Positions 16,120 to 24,596 of a stretch of 64,000 bases of DNA are shown in pieces (the first letter of the stretch is position 1; the number at the start of each line of letters is the position of its first letter). The translations under genes and the position numbers were made by a program. Under the pieces are notes generated by a model. That model was not told where the DNA came from. It saw only the letters and a program-made list of their open reading frames with translations, and made no database searches. This DNA is from Algoriphagus winogradskyi. GTDB lineage: Bacteria > Bacteroidota > Bacteroidia > Cytophagales > Cyclobacteriaceae. The stretch covers positions 1-64,000 of the forward strand of contig NZ_FXUA01000009.1 of assembly GCF_900182815.1 (NCBI RefSeq), given 5' to 3'.

Positions 16120-17799
16120 TTACTTCAAATTCTTATATCGAATCCTCTTAGGCTCTACATCACCCAATCTTTTCTTCTTATTCTCTTCATAGTCGGAGAA
16201 GTTTCCTTCAAACCACACCACCTGAGAATCTCCTTCGAAAGCCAAAATATGCGTACAGATTCTATCCAAGAACCATCTATCGTGGGAAATGACTACTGCA
16301 CATCCGCCGAAGTTTTCCAAAGCTTCTTCCAGCGCTCGAAGTGTATTCACATCCAAGTCATTGGTAGGCTCATCGAGAAGCAATAGGTTTCCACCTTCTT
16401 TCAGCGTCAACGCCAAGTGAACCCGGTTTCGCTCACCTCCGGAAAGCACACCGACTTTTTTCTCCTGATCTCCTCCACCGAAGTTAAACTTAGAGACATA
16501 AGCTCTAGCATTCACTTCTTTATTGCCCAGCATCATCAGCTCATTTCCCTCGGAAATTGTCTGGTACACTGTCTTGTTTGGGTCCAAGGAATCATGTCCC
16601 TGATCCACATACGCCAACTGCACAGTCTCTCCTACTTCGAAATTTCCTGCATCCGGTTTTTCCTGACCAGTAATCAATTTGAAAAGTGTGGATTTACCCG
16701 CACCATTTGGCCCGATCACGCCGACTATACCACCCTGTGGCAAGGCAAAAGTCAGGTTTTCGAAAAGCAACTTGTCTCCAAAAGCTTTAGAAACCCCATT
16801 CACTTCGATCACTTTCGCTCCCAGACGAGGTCCTGGAGGAATAAACAATTCCAACTTCGCTTCTCTTTCTTTGGACTCCTCTCCCACCAATCTATCATAC
16901 GCACTCAAACGAGCCTTACCTTTCGCCTGACGGGCTTTCGGGGTCATTCTGATCCACTCCAACTCTCTTTCCAATGTTTTCTGACGCTTGGATTCAGTCT
17001 TTTCCTCTTGCTTCAATCGGTTTTGCTTTTGATCAAGCCAAGAAGAATAATTTCCTTTCCATGGAATACCCTCGCCACGATCCAGCTCAAGAATCCAACC
17101 GGCAACGTTATCCAAGAAGTATCTATCGTGGGTTACTGCGATGACCGTTCCCTTATAATTCTGGAGATGTTGCTCCAGCCAATGTACTGACTCAGCGTCC
17201 AGGTGGTTGGTAGGTTCATCGAGCAACAATACATCCGGCTCCTGTAATAAAAGTCGGCAAAGTGCCACGCGTCTCTTTTCACCACCTGAAAGATTAGCGA
17301 CGTTAGCATCACTAGGAGGAAGTCTAAGCGCATCCATAGCTTTATCCAGCATCACGTCAAGTTCCCACGCGTTAGCTGCGTCAAGCTTCTCCTGCACCTC
17401 GCCTTGCTTCTCAATTAGCTTATCCATGGCGTCAGGATCTTCCATCAATGCTGGATCCATGAATTTCTCATTGATAGCTTCAAATTCTTTTAACAAAGCG
17501 ACCGTCTCAGAAACCGCTTCTTCTACGACTTCTTTTACTGTTTTGGTAGGATCAAGCTTTGGTTCCTGCTCCAGCATCCCCACGGTGTATCCAGGAGACC
17601 AAACAACCTCACCTTGGAATTCCTTGTCCATTCCAGCGATGATTTTAAGAAGAGAAGATTTACCCGAACCGTTCAAACCGAGAACACCGATTTTGGCTCC
17701 ATAAAAAAATGAGAGGTAGATATCTTTAAGGACTTTTTTCTGTGGCGGATAAATTTTTGAAACTCCTGCCATGGAAAAGATGATTTTTTCTGAACTCAT
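16120..17799 (-). CDS. ettA: energy-dependent translational throttle protein EttA (ABC-F ATPase)
   Basis: A 559-residue ABC-F protein with two nucleotide-binding domains and no membrane segment. NBD1: GLNGSGKSSLLKIIAG, LSGGEKRRVALCRLLL, DVLLLDEPTNHLD; NBD2: GPNGAGKSTLFKLITG, LSGGERNRVHLALTL, LLLDEPTNDLD. The linker between them is charged and helical with LEWIRMTPKARQAKGKARL, characteristic of EttA. EttA binds the ribosomal E site and gates entry into elongation according to energy state. Monocistronic. Confidence 0.94.
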   Translation of the reverse strand: MSSEKIIFSMAGVSKIYPPQKKVLKDIYLSFFYGAKIGVLGLNGSGKSSLLKIIAGMDKEFQGEVVWSPGYTVGMLEQEPKLDPTKTVKEVVEEAVSETVALLKEFEAINEKFMDPALMEDPDAMDKLIEKQGEVQEKLDAANAWELDVMLDKAMDALRLPPSDANVANLSGGEKRRVALCRLLLQEPDVLLLDEPTNHLDAESVHWLEQHLQNYKGTVIAVTHDRYFLDNVAGWILELDRGEGIPWKGNYSSWLDQKQNRLKQEEKTESKRQKTLERELEWIRMTPKARQAKGKARLSAYDRLVGEESKEREAKLELFIPPGPRLGAKVIEVNGVSKAFGDKLLFENLTFALPQGGIVGVIGPNGAGKSTLFKLITGQEKPDAGNFEVGETVQLAYVDQGHDSLDPNKTVYQTISEGNELMMLGNKEVNARAYVSKFNFGGGDQEKKVGVLSGGERNRVHLALTLKEGGNLLLLDEPTNDLDVNTLRALEEALENFGGCAVVISHDRWFLDRICTHILAFEGDSQVVWFEGNFSDYEENKKKRLGDVEPKRIRYKNLK

Positions 17800-17931
17800 G
17801 CGTTATATTTTTACTTAGAAATTGCGCTTAAGAATCAAAGATGGCAAAAAAACCGCTTTCTTAGGATAAGTGCTTTTGAATTAATTAATTTGCGGAAATT
17901 CGAAAACCGCCACCTAACCTACTGTAGAGCA

Positions 17932-19179
17932 ATGGAGCATCCGTATGGATATATCAAAAACGACAAAGTTTATTTGAGGGGATTTTTGGGGCAGGACGAT
18001 AGGGTAATCGGAGAAGTAAAAGAAGATGAGGCCTCTACACTAAAATATTTTGAGGATAGATTTGAACAACTCAAACAAAAAGTAGAGAAACTCAAGAATG
18101 ATATTCAGGAAAACCAGAACAAGGGGTCTTTCCTGATGAAACTTATTCACCTCAGAGAATCTCTTATGCAGTCTGATGCATTGGGAGATTTCGAACCCCT
18201 AATTAAAGATCTTAGCGAACAAGAAGAATTCCTAAACGAAATAATTCAGGTAAATCGCACCAAAAATCTTGAGGTCAAAAAAGCATTGATTCAAGAAGCC
18301 GAAGAGAAAAAAGACGATACGGACTGGAAAGAAACTACCGAGTTTTACAAGGAATTAAAACTCCGCTGGATCAAAACCGGCCCTGTTGACAAGGAACATC
18401 AGGAAGAAATAGAAGGCACTTTCAACGACATCGTGCAGCATTTCTTCGAAAACAGAAGACATTTCTTCGAAGGACTCGCACTTCAGGCCGAAGAAAATAT
18501 CAAAGTATATGAAGCGTTAGTTGTTCAGGCTAGGGAAGCACATGATTTTCCTGATGCTAAGACTGCTTTTGATATTTCAAAGAAAATCCAACGTCAATGG
18601 AAAGAAGCCGGTAAAGTACCCGCTGAGAAGAGACAACCGCTATGGGATGAGTTTTCCAGGTTGAACAACCGAATTTTCTCCAGATACAAAAGGACCCTTC
18701 AAACTGGACCGCAAATGAACCCAAGGGAACTAATGCGGAAGGTGGAGACTTTAACGGAAGAAATCAAAACATTAGCAGGTAAACCAACGTCATACGAACT
18801 CATTGGGAGAGCCAAAGCGATTCAGGAAGAATGGAGAAAATTACCCCCACGCAAACCAAGAGAGGCTAATTTGATCGTAAGATCATTCCAATTCTTCTCC
18901 GACATCGTATTTGAGAAAGCCTTCTTAGAGAAACTTGTACATGGTAAGTACCCTGACTTTGACGAAAAACCAGAAGCGGAACAAATTCAGATAAAAACTG
19001 CTTTACTAAAAGATTTATTGAAAAGAGATCAAACTGAGCTGGAAGCGGCACAAAACAATACGGAGAATTTCCGCGTTCAGTCAGCTGATTTTGATATAAT
19101 GATGAAGAAAAAACTATTTGCCGTGAAGAGAAAGGTTGATGTAAAAAATTATATTTTGAAGCAACTTTCTTTTAAATAA
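17932..19179 (+). CDS. DUF349 domain protein
   Basis: About 415 residues from ATG 17932 (MEHPYGYIKNDKVYLRGF), the usual start for this Bacteroidota family; the frame opens 14 codons earlier at a TTG that I do not favour. The body is helical and charged, with repeated DUF349 units recognisable by W...W pairs and RF-type spacing: LRWIKTGPVDKEH, QRQWKEAGKVPAEKRQPLWDEF and EEWRKLPPRKPRE. Function unknown. No membrane segment. Divergent from ettA. Confidence 0.88.
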   Translation: MEHPYGYIKNDKVYLRGFLGQDDRVIGEVKEDEASTLKYFEDRFEQLKQKVEKLKNDIQENQNKGSFLMKLIHLRESLMQSDALGDFEPLIKDLSEQEEFLNEIIQVNRTKNLEVKKALIQEAEEKKDDTDWKETTEFYKELKLRWIKTGPVDKEHQEEIEGTFNDIVQHFFENRRHFFEGLALQAEENIKVYEALVVQAREAHDFPDAKTAFDISKKIQRQWKEAGKVPAEKRQPLWDEFSRLNNRIFSRYKRTLQTGPQMNPRELMRKVETLTEEIKTLAGKPTSYELIGRAKAIQEEWRKLPPRKPREANLIVRSFQFFSDIVFEKAFLEKLVHGKYPDFDEKPEAEQIQIKTALLKDLLKRDQTELEAAQNNTENFRVQSADFDIMMKKKLFAVKRKVDVKNYILKQLSFK

Positions 19180-19210
19180 TAAAACAACGCTGAATATTTC
19201 AAAAAAAGAA

Positions 19211-19218
19211 TAATTTTG
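19211..19218 (+). promoter_or_regulatory. -7 box before the DUF2795 gene
   Basis: TAATTTTG is an exact TAnnTTTG box, 38 bp upstream of the ATG at 19256. A clear -33 TTTG is not seen at the expected distance, so strength is uncertain. Confidence 0.55.
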
Positions 19219-19255
19219 CACCCTTTAACTCCGGAACTCCTTTAAAACAAACACT

Positions 19256-19477
19256 ATGTACTGGACACTCGAATTAGCATCCTATTTAGAGGACGCACCC
19301 TGGCCAGCCACCAAGGATGAATTAATTGATTATGCCATCCGATCCGGCGCACCAATGGAAGTAGTAGAAAACCTTCAAGAATTAGAAGATGATGGAGAAC
19401 CTTATGAGACCATCGAAGAAATTTGGCCAGATTATCCGACCAAAGACGATTTCTTCTTCAACGAAGACGAATATTAA
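19256..19477 (+). CDS. DUF2795 family protein
   Basis: A 73-residue acidic protein: MYWTLELASYLEDAPWPATK, then DELIDYAIRSGAP and VVENLQELEDDGEPYETIEEIWPDYP. The helix-rich pattern with PWPATKDEL and a closing acidic tail is typical of DUF2795 proteins in Bacteroidota. Function unknown. It has its own -7 box and a strong terminator. Confidence 0.9.
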   Translation: MYWTLELASYLEDAPWPATKDELIDYAIRSGAPMEVVENLQELEDDGEPYETIEEIWPDYPTKDDFFFNEDEY

Positions 19478-19481
19478 ATGA

Positions 19482-19509
19482 AAAAAGCCCTGAGTGATCG
19501 GGGCTTTTT
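19482..19509 (+). terminator. intrinsic terminator of the DUF2795 gene
   Basis: AAAAAGCCC, ten-base loop, GGGCTTTTT, then a T-rich tail; 5 bp after the stop. Confidence 0.85.
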
Positions 19510-19691
19510 CTTTTTTGTAACCTGGACTATTTTAACCACAGAGGACGCAGAGATTTCGCAGAGTCACTAAGTAGTTCGCATGACCTTGCAGTCTGAAGAC
19601 TCAATTAGTAAAAGTATTCAGGCTTGAACACTCGCAACTGAAAACTGCGACTGATCCCTGACAACTAAAAACCGCAACTGTTCACTGAAAA

Positions 19692-20417
19692 CTATAAGCC
19701 CAAAACCTGTCTCAGCCTAGAATACCCTGTCTTACTCACTGGCACCTTCTCACCTCCTCGTAATAACACCAGGTAATTATCACGCTCATAGGGCTCTATT
19801 TTGGTGATCTCATTCAAGTTGATCAGGTATGACCTATGCACACGCACAAACTTACTGGGATCCAAAGCTTCCTCGAGAGATTTCATGGTCATCTTCTTTA
19901 GGTATTTACCCGAAGCTGTATGAATAGCGATGTAATCGTCCTCGGCCTCAAAAAAAATCGCTTCGTGTGTAGGAATAATTTTGATCTCATTCTTAACTCT
20001 GACCACCAGCCGATTTCTTTTTTCAGCCAACTCATTCAGTTTTTGAGTGCTTTCGTCTGCCCCCGCTTGCTGGGCAAGAAACTTATCTATAGCCTGATTA
20101 AATCGCTCCTGAGAAAAAGGTTTCAGCAAGTAATCAATCGCCATCGCATCAAAGGCTTTCAGAGCATACTGATCGAAAGCCGTAGTGAAAATAACCGCCG
20201 GAGGCTCATCTAGGAGTTCGAGCATTTCAAAACCGGTAATTTTAGGCATCTGTACGTCCAAAAAAATCAAATCGGGGTTATGTTCTTGAATAGCTTTAAG
20301 TCCCTGAAATCCATTTTGGTAAACTCCTACGAGTTCAAACTGAGGGAAATTTGCTAAAAACTCCTGCACAATACTAGCAGCCAAAGGCTCATCATCTATG
20401 ATTAAAGTTTTGATCAT
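19692..20417 (-). CDS. LytTR-family response regulator
   Basis: A 241-residue regulator: REC domain (DDE at 8-10, phospho-acceptor Asp54 in LIFLDVQMPK, Thr at FTTAFDQYALKAF, Lys in LLKPF) followed by a LytTR DNA-binding domain (about residues 135-240; RVHRSYLINLNEITKIEPY). Its start overlaps the stop of the upstream histidine kinase by 4 bp. Together they form a LytS/LytR-type two-component pair; targets are not visible, but the LiaF-like gene upstream is a likely partner. Confidence 0.94.
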   Translation of the reverse strand: MIKTLIIDDEPLAASIVQEFLANFPQFELVGVYQNGFQGLKAIQEHNPDLIFLDVQMPKITGFEMLELLDEPPAVIFTTAFDQYALKAFDAMAIDYLLKPFSQERFNQAIDKFLAQQAGADESTQKLNELAEKRNRLVVRVKNEIKIIPTHEAIFFEAEDDYIAIHTASGKYLKKMTMKSLEEALDPSKFVRVHRSYLINLNEITKIEPYERDNYLVLLRGGEKVPVSKTGYSRLRQVLGL

Positions 20418-21454
20418 TTCTGTTGGGGTATTTTTAAAATAACAGTAAAAAGCGAGTCCTCAGCTTTAGACTCCAAGAGATCTTTCCTGCCAAAAAGCAA
20501 AAATAGTCGTCGATCTACTGAACTTAATCCAAAGCCAGTTCCTTTGGGAGCAGCCACCTCAGGATCAAAAGGATTTTCGATTTTCAGCATCAAATAATTT
20601 TGCTCCTTATATGCTTGAACAAGTATTTTCACGTCCTCCGTGATCCCATAAAGCCCATGTTTTATGGCATTCTCCAATAGCGGCTGAATCAATAACTGGG
20701 GCACTCGCATTTGCTTTACTTCATCAGCCAAATCAAAAACCACCTCTAACCTATGCCCAAATCGCACCCGCTCTATATCCAAATACATCTTTAGATAAGT
20801 CAATTCCTCGTCTAAGCTCACCCACTGCTGATGGTCTTTTCTGATTGTTCCGCGAAGAAAATCTGAAAGCTGAAGCACCATTTCTCTGGCTTTTTGGGGT
20901 TGAGAGACAGTGAGTGCACTTATAGAATTCAGACTGTTAAATAGAAAATGTGGCTGTAGCTGCTGTCTCAACTGGGTCAACTCTGCTTCCCGCGAAAGTT
21001 CATTCATCATTACCTCTCTTTTCTGGGCTTCATTTTGCTGTTCTAATTTCGAAACTACAATTGCAATGAGCCCCACAAGTGTCTCCGCCAATCCCAAAAT
21101 TGCCCATCTGAGGTAAAAGTGCGACTTGAGAAAATCCCGGTAAGTCTCCTGATCAGAATAAATCCACCTGAGTAAATATTGGTGGGAAAGAACAGCCAAG
21201 AAACTGAATATCAAAGGCACTCCCAGAAGCAACCAGTTATTGCTTCCTTTGGGAATATAAAAGCCGAAAACCCGATCCAGCATATTTACTCCCAGAGAGA
21301 AAAGCAAGGCAAAAACTAAGGAATCGACTATAGCTGTAGACTGATCAATTCCATAAAAAACTAGCAACCCAAATGTAACAAGGAACCAGATTACTCCGGC
21401 TCCTTGTACGATCCAAATACTTTTAGAAGGGTTTGAAAATGCTTTAGAAAACAA
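20414..21454 (-). CDS. LytS/YehU-type sensor histidine kinase
   Basis: A 346-residue kinase with four predicted membrane helices (about residues 10-150), a coiled-coil linker, then the His_kinase domain with QPHFLFNSLNSISALT (phospho-acceptor His), and an HATPase region with QPLLENAIKHGL and GTGFGLSSVDRRL. It has no large periplasmic sensor, so it may sense membrane or envelope state. It is 29 bp downstream of the LiaF-like gene and overlaps the response regulator. Confidence 0.93.
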   Translation of the reverse strand: MFSKAFSNPSKSIWIVQGAGVIWFLVTFGLLVFYGIDQSTAIVDSLVFALLFSLGVNMLDRVFGFYIPKGSNNWLLLGVPLIFSFLAVLSHQYLLRWIYSDQETYRDFLKSHFYLRWAILGLAETLVGLIAIVVSKLEQQNEAQKREVMMNELSREAELTQLRQQLQPHFLFNSLNSISALTVSQPQKAREMVLQLSDFLRGTIRKDHQQWVSLDEELTYLKMYLDIERVRFGHRLEVVFDLADEVKQMRVPQLLIQPLLENAIKHGLYGITEDVKILVQAYKEQNYLMLKIENPFDPEVAAPKGTGFGLSSVDRRLFLLFGRKDLLESKAEDSLFTVILKIPQQK

Positions 21455-21483
21455 AATTTGGTGGTTTTAAGAAAGGAATTTCG

Positions 21484-22329
21484 TTAATAAGATTTGATTT
21501 CCAAGCCACCAAAGAAGACTGTTCCCCTGATCACCATAACTTTATCTGAATCCACTTCCGACTGACGGTACACCCGCTTATCTTCCACTCCTGCAGCGAT
21601 GTTGGTTACTTCTACCCGTACATCCCAGTGCGGAGGAACTACTAATTTCACACCGCCGAAAATCACATCTACCTGAAGGGTCACCATGCCAGAAAAGTCT
21701 GATTGAGTCAGGTCTAGGTCAATCCCCCCAAAGGCAGCAGTCAGTTTACCTCCTTGGAAATTCTTGGTAAGCATTCTTTTATTTATTCCGCTGAAGATAG
21801 AATCTATAGAAACACTATCTGAGTAGCTGGTACCAGAAACACCAGACATTCCTGAGTAAGATTTAGCTCCGGAAGCTTGGCTTGAAAAAGAAGATTTTTC
21901 TCCTTTATTATACTCCTCGCCTATTTTATATTCCTCACCAGAAGCTGGGGAAGCGGTAGATTTAGCCCTGATTTTTTCCTGAATATCATTTAAAACCTGC
22001 TGCTCTTGCCGCTTTTTTGTAATCAGATAAATACCGACCAGGATAAGAGCTATTGGGAAAATAAATCGCTGCAATCCGAAATGAAAATCAAATTCCTGCT
22101 CAAGTAAAAAGAATAAACCTACACCTAGCATCAATACTCCAAAGAAACTTTTGAACTCATGCTTAACCAAAGTAATCACCCCTATTGCGATTAAAATCAT
22201 CGGCCAGGATAATAACCAATCAGGATAGAAAATATCTAGCTTTCTAAGTAAAATCAGGACACCTACTGCGAGGATTATAAATCCGAAGACCATCCCTCCA
22301 TCATTGTTGTTTATGCGATTTCGTTTCAT
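21484..22329 (-). CDS. LiaF-like four-helix membrane protein (cell-wall-stress type)
   Basis: A 281-residue protein with four N-terminal membrane helices in pairs (LiaI/LiaF-TM type, about residues 12-105), a Ser-rich linker, and a C-terminal beta-rich domain (FGGIDLDLTQSDF, DVIFGGVKLVVPPHW, VFFGGLEIKSY) as in LiaF/YvqF. In Firmicutes LiaF controls an envelope-stress two-component system; here it heads an operon with a LytTR pair, so a similar sensory role is a reasonable inference. A copy of the shared leader element lies directly before its ATG. Confidence 0.85.
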   Translation of the reverse strand: MKRNRINNNDGGMVFGFIILAVGVLILLRKLDIFYPDWLLSWPMILIAIGVITLVKHEFKSFFGVLMLGVGLFFLLEQEFDFHFGLQRFIFPIALILVGIYLITKKRQEQQVLNDIQEKIRAKSTASPASGEEYKIGEEYNKGEKSSFSSQASGAKSYSGMSGVSGTSYSDSVSIDSIFSGINKRMLTKNFQGGKLTAAFGGIDLDLTQSDFSGMVTLQVDVIFGGVKLVVPPHWDVRVEVTNIAAGVEDKRVYRQSEVDSDKVMVIRGTVFFGGLEIKSY

Positions 22330-22422
22330 CTGTTTTGTAATTAGTTTTGTAAAGCCAAATGGAATCTCGCCTGATTAATCATCATTCCTGCATAGGGCTT
22401 CTGATTCCTGCTCGATTTCACC
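22330..22422 (-). promoter_or_regulatory. shared 5' leader element, copy C
   Basis: On the minus strand it starts GGTGAAATCGAGCAGG, has a middle of 36 bases, then GCGAGATTCCATTTGG, and runs into the start codon region of the LiaF-like gene. It is the most diverged of the three full copies: TTTACAAAACTAATTACAAA replaces the tract seen before queA. The shared middle word TATGCAGGAATGATGATTAA aligns loosely with the other copies. Confidence 0.6.
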
Positions 22423-22548
22423 TCATTCATTTTTTAATGATGATCGAAAGTACTGGACGGGACATTCTTAAGAAATGAACAAAAGGCCAACTCAACCTAA
22501 AAGTCGGTGAAACACATAAAAAAGTCGGTGAAATTTCACCCGCAATTT

Positions 22549-23238
22549 TTACCGATCTGACGATTGCTTCGCTGCGATAAACTCCGCGTAATCCATATCT
22601 TCAGGAGTAGTAATCTTGATGTTTTCAGGATTTCCTGAAATCAACGTCACTTGCCAACCTTGATTTTCATACACAGTAGCATCATCGGTAAACTGTTGGA
22701 GTTCGGTTACTGCAAAAGCTTTTTTGATTTTCTTTACTTGGAAAGTCTGAGGGGTTTGCACCATGCGAAAATTTTGCCTCTCCTGATAAAATGACTTTCC
22801 ATCATCTGTCAGCTTCCTGATTGAATCTTTCAATGCAATGACAGCAATGGCACTACCCTGTTGCTGGGCAGTTTCAAAACTTTCTGAGATTACTTTTTTG
22901 TCTACAAAGGGACGAACTCCATCGTGGATAGCGACCAGTTCGGTCTCAGGGTTCAGAGAATTCAAGCCGTTTCTCACAGATTGAAACCTGGAATTGCCAC
23001 CTGCTACCAATCGATGAGAGATAGTGAATTGATAATGCTGACACAGCTCTTCCCAATATGAAAAATCATTCTCGGGCAAAACTAGAATTAATTCAATAGA
23101 TGGATCGACGCTATAAAACACAGAAAGTGTGCGCATCAATACCGGCTGCCCAGCAATGGGTAAATATTGCTTGGAAATAGGACTGCCCATTCTGGTGCCT
23201 CTTCCGCCTGCGACTAGGATTGCAGCTTTGTTTGTCAT
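22549..23238 (-). CDS. ispD: 2-C-methyl-D-erythritol 4-phosphate cytidylyltransferase
   Basis: About 229 residues from ATG 23238 (MTNKAAILVAGGRGTRMG); the frame extends five codons upstream. LVAGGRGTRMGSPISKQYLP is the nucleotide-binding loop of IspD; VAIHDGVRPFV and VQTPQTF are further family motifs. It makes CDP-ME from CTP and MEP in the MEP isoprenoid pathway. Monocistronic and unaccompanied by ispF. Confidence 0.95.
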   Translation of the reverse strand: MTNKAAILVAGGRGTRMGSPISKQYLPIAGQPVLMRTLSVFYSVDPSIELILVLPENDFSYWEELCQHYQFTISHRLVAGGNSRFQSVRNGLNSLNPETELVAIHDGVRPFVDKKVISESFETAQQQGSAIAVIALKDSIRKLTDDGKSFYQERQNFRMVQTPQTFQVKKIKKAFAVTELQQFTDDATVYENQGWQVTLISGNPENIKITTPEDMDYAEFIAAKQSSDR

Positions 23239-23313
23239 ACTAGATTTGCCCAAATGTAAAGAATCAAACTTGCTCAGATTTTACTTCAAAGTTATATCTG
23301 TGTGAACATAAAA

Positions 23314-23333
23314 AAAGCTCCTTTCGGAGCTTT
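23314..23333 (-). terminator. queA intrinsic terminator
   Basis: Minus strand AAAGCTCC, GAAA, GGAGCTTT and a run of T; a GNRA-type loop. It starts 6 bp after the queA stop. Confidence 0.88.
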
Positions 23334-23338
23334 CAGTA

Positions 23339-24388
23339 TTAAAGGATCAACATCGCGTCTCCGTAAGAGAAGAATCGATATTTTTCTTTGATGGCTTCTT
23401 TATATGCTTTCATCACCAAATCGTAACCTCCGAATGCCGCTGCTGTCATTAGCAAGGTAGATTCTGGAAGGTGGAAATTAGTAATTAACGAATTAGCGAT
23501 TTTAAACTCGTAAGGAGGAATGATAAACTTATCCGTCCAGCCAGCACTAGCCTTCAAACGACCGTTTGCAGTCACCGAGGACTCAATCGTTTTCAATGAA
23601 GTTGTACCCACAGCTACCACTCGCTTTTTAGCATCCAATGATCTATTCACCAATTCTACAGTTCTATCAGGAATCTCATAGTTTTCGGAATCCATCTTAT
23701 GCTTAGTCAGATCTTCTACGTCTACCTGACGGAAAGTCCCCAAACCAACATGAAGAGTAATAGGAGTCACATCAACACCCTGAAGCTCTAGCCTTTTTAG
23801 CAAATGAGGAGTAAAGTGCAAGCCAGCTGTAGGTGCTGCAACAGCGCCCACATTCTTAGCGAATACAGTTTGATATCTTTCTTTATCTTCTGCTTCTACT
23901 TTTCTTTCAATAAATTCCTTCAAAAGAGGGGTTTCACCAAGCGTATCTATAGTCTTATGGAATTCTTCTTCAGTCCCATCAAACAAGAAGCGAATTGTAC
24001 GACCTCTAGAAGTAGTGTTGTCAATTACTTCCGCAACAAGATCAGAATCTCCGAAATACAGCTTGTTTCCTACTCTGATTTTACGAGCTGGATCTACCAA
24101 CACATCCCAAAGTTTCAATTCCGCATTTAATTCCCTTAAAAGAAACACCTCGATTTCTGCACCGGTTTTCTCTTTGTTGCCATAAAGCCTTGCAGGAAAT
24201 ACTTTGGTATCATTAGTAACAAAGACATCACCTTCACCAAAGTATTCGATAATATCTTTAAAAACTCTGTGTTCAATTTCACCAGTATCACGATGAACAA
24301 CCATTAGCCTGGATTCATCCCTGTTGGCTGCTGGATAATGAGCTACTAGTTTCTTTGGAACGTCAAATTTGAAATCCGATAATTTCAT
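23339..24388 (-). CDS. queA: S-adenosylmethionine:tRNA ribosyltransferase-isomerase
   Basis: A 349-residue enzyme of queuosine synthesis: it transfers and isomerises the ribosyl part of SAM onto preQ1 in tRNA. Motifs: IAHYPAANRDESRLMV-like start (LVAHYPAANRDESRLMV), FPARLYGNKEKTGAEIEVFLL, APTAGLHFTPHLL, and NFHLPESTLLMTAAAFGG near the end. Full length. The ATG at 24388 abuts the shared leader element, and a 31-codon upstream ORF in that leader ends overlapping this ATG. Confidence 0.96.
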   Translation of the reverse strand: MKLSDFKFDVPKKLVAHYPAANRDESRLMVVHRDTGEIEHRVFKDIIEYFGEGDVFVTNDTKVFPARLYGNKEKTGAEIEVFLLRELNAELKLWDVLVDPARKIRVGNKLYFGDSDLVAEVIDNTTSRGRTIRFLFDGTEEEFHKTIDTLGETPLLKEFIERKVEAEDKERYQTVFAKNVGAVAAPTAGLHFTPHLLKRLELQGVDVTPITLHVGLGTFRQVDVEDLTKHKMDSENYEIPDRTVELVNRSLDAKKRVVAVGTTSLKTIESSVTANGRLKASAGWTDKFIIPPYEFKIANSLITNFHLPESTLLMTAAAFGGYDLVMKAYKEAIKEKYRFFSYGDAMLIL

Positions 24389-24482
24389 ATGTTTATTATT
24401 TGTCTTTTAAAGGCCATATGGAATCTCGCAGGGCTGATAAACATGCCAATATGTGTCGTTTCCGACATGCTCGATTTCATAG
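24389..24482 (-). promoter_or_regulatory. shared 5' leader element, copy A (queA)
   Basis: Minus strand: CTATGAAATCGAGCATG, 36-base middle, GCGAGATTCCATATGGCC, then TTTAAAAGACAAATAATAAA up to the queA ATG. The middle contains TGTCG-GAAA-CGACA (24454-24467), a perfect 5-bp hairpin with a GNRA loop. Close relatives precede divIVA (63836-63929) and the LiaF-like gene (22330-22422); a 3' fragment precedes the DUF1684 gene (7950-7980). All abut a start codon in the same orientation, suggesting an RNA leader or a repeat that carries a promoter. Confidence 0.65.
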
Positions 24483-24596
24483 TTAAGTTTTAGATGTCTT
24501 GAGTGATTTAGAATATCTCTAAAAAATGCAAAGATACTAACAAAATCAGGCAATTTCAGCTAACTTGACAAATTGTTTTAAACCAACTATTAACGC

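Noticed and set aside
16417..17190. 257-codon plus-strand ORF inside ettA
   Set aside because: Antisense shadow; no recognisable domain, while ettA has both ABC sites intact in the opposite strand.
17207..17704. 165-codon plus-strand ORF, Ser-rich
   Set aside because: Also antisense to ettA NBD1; Ser richness reflects the complementary codons.
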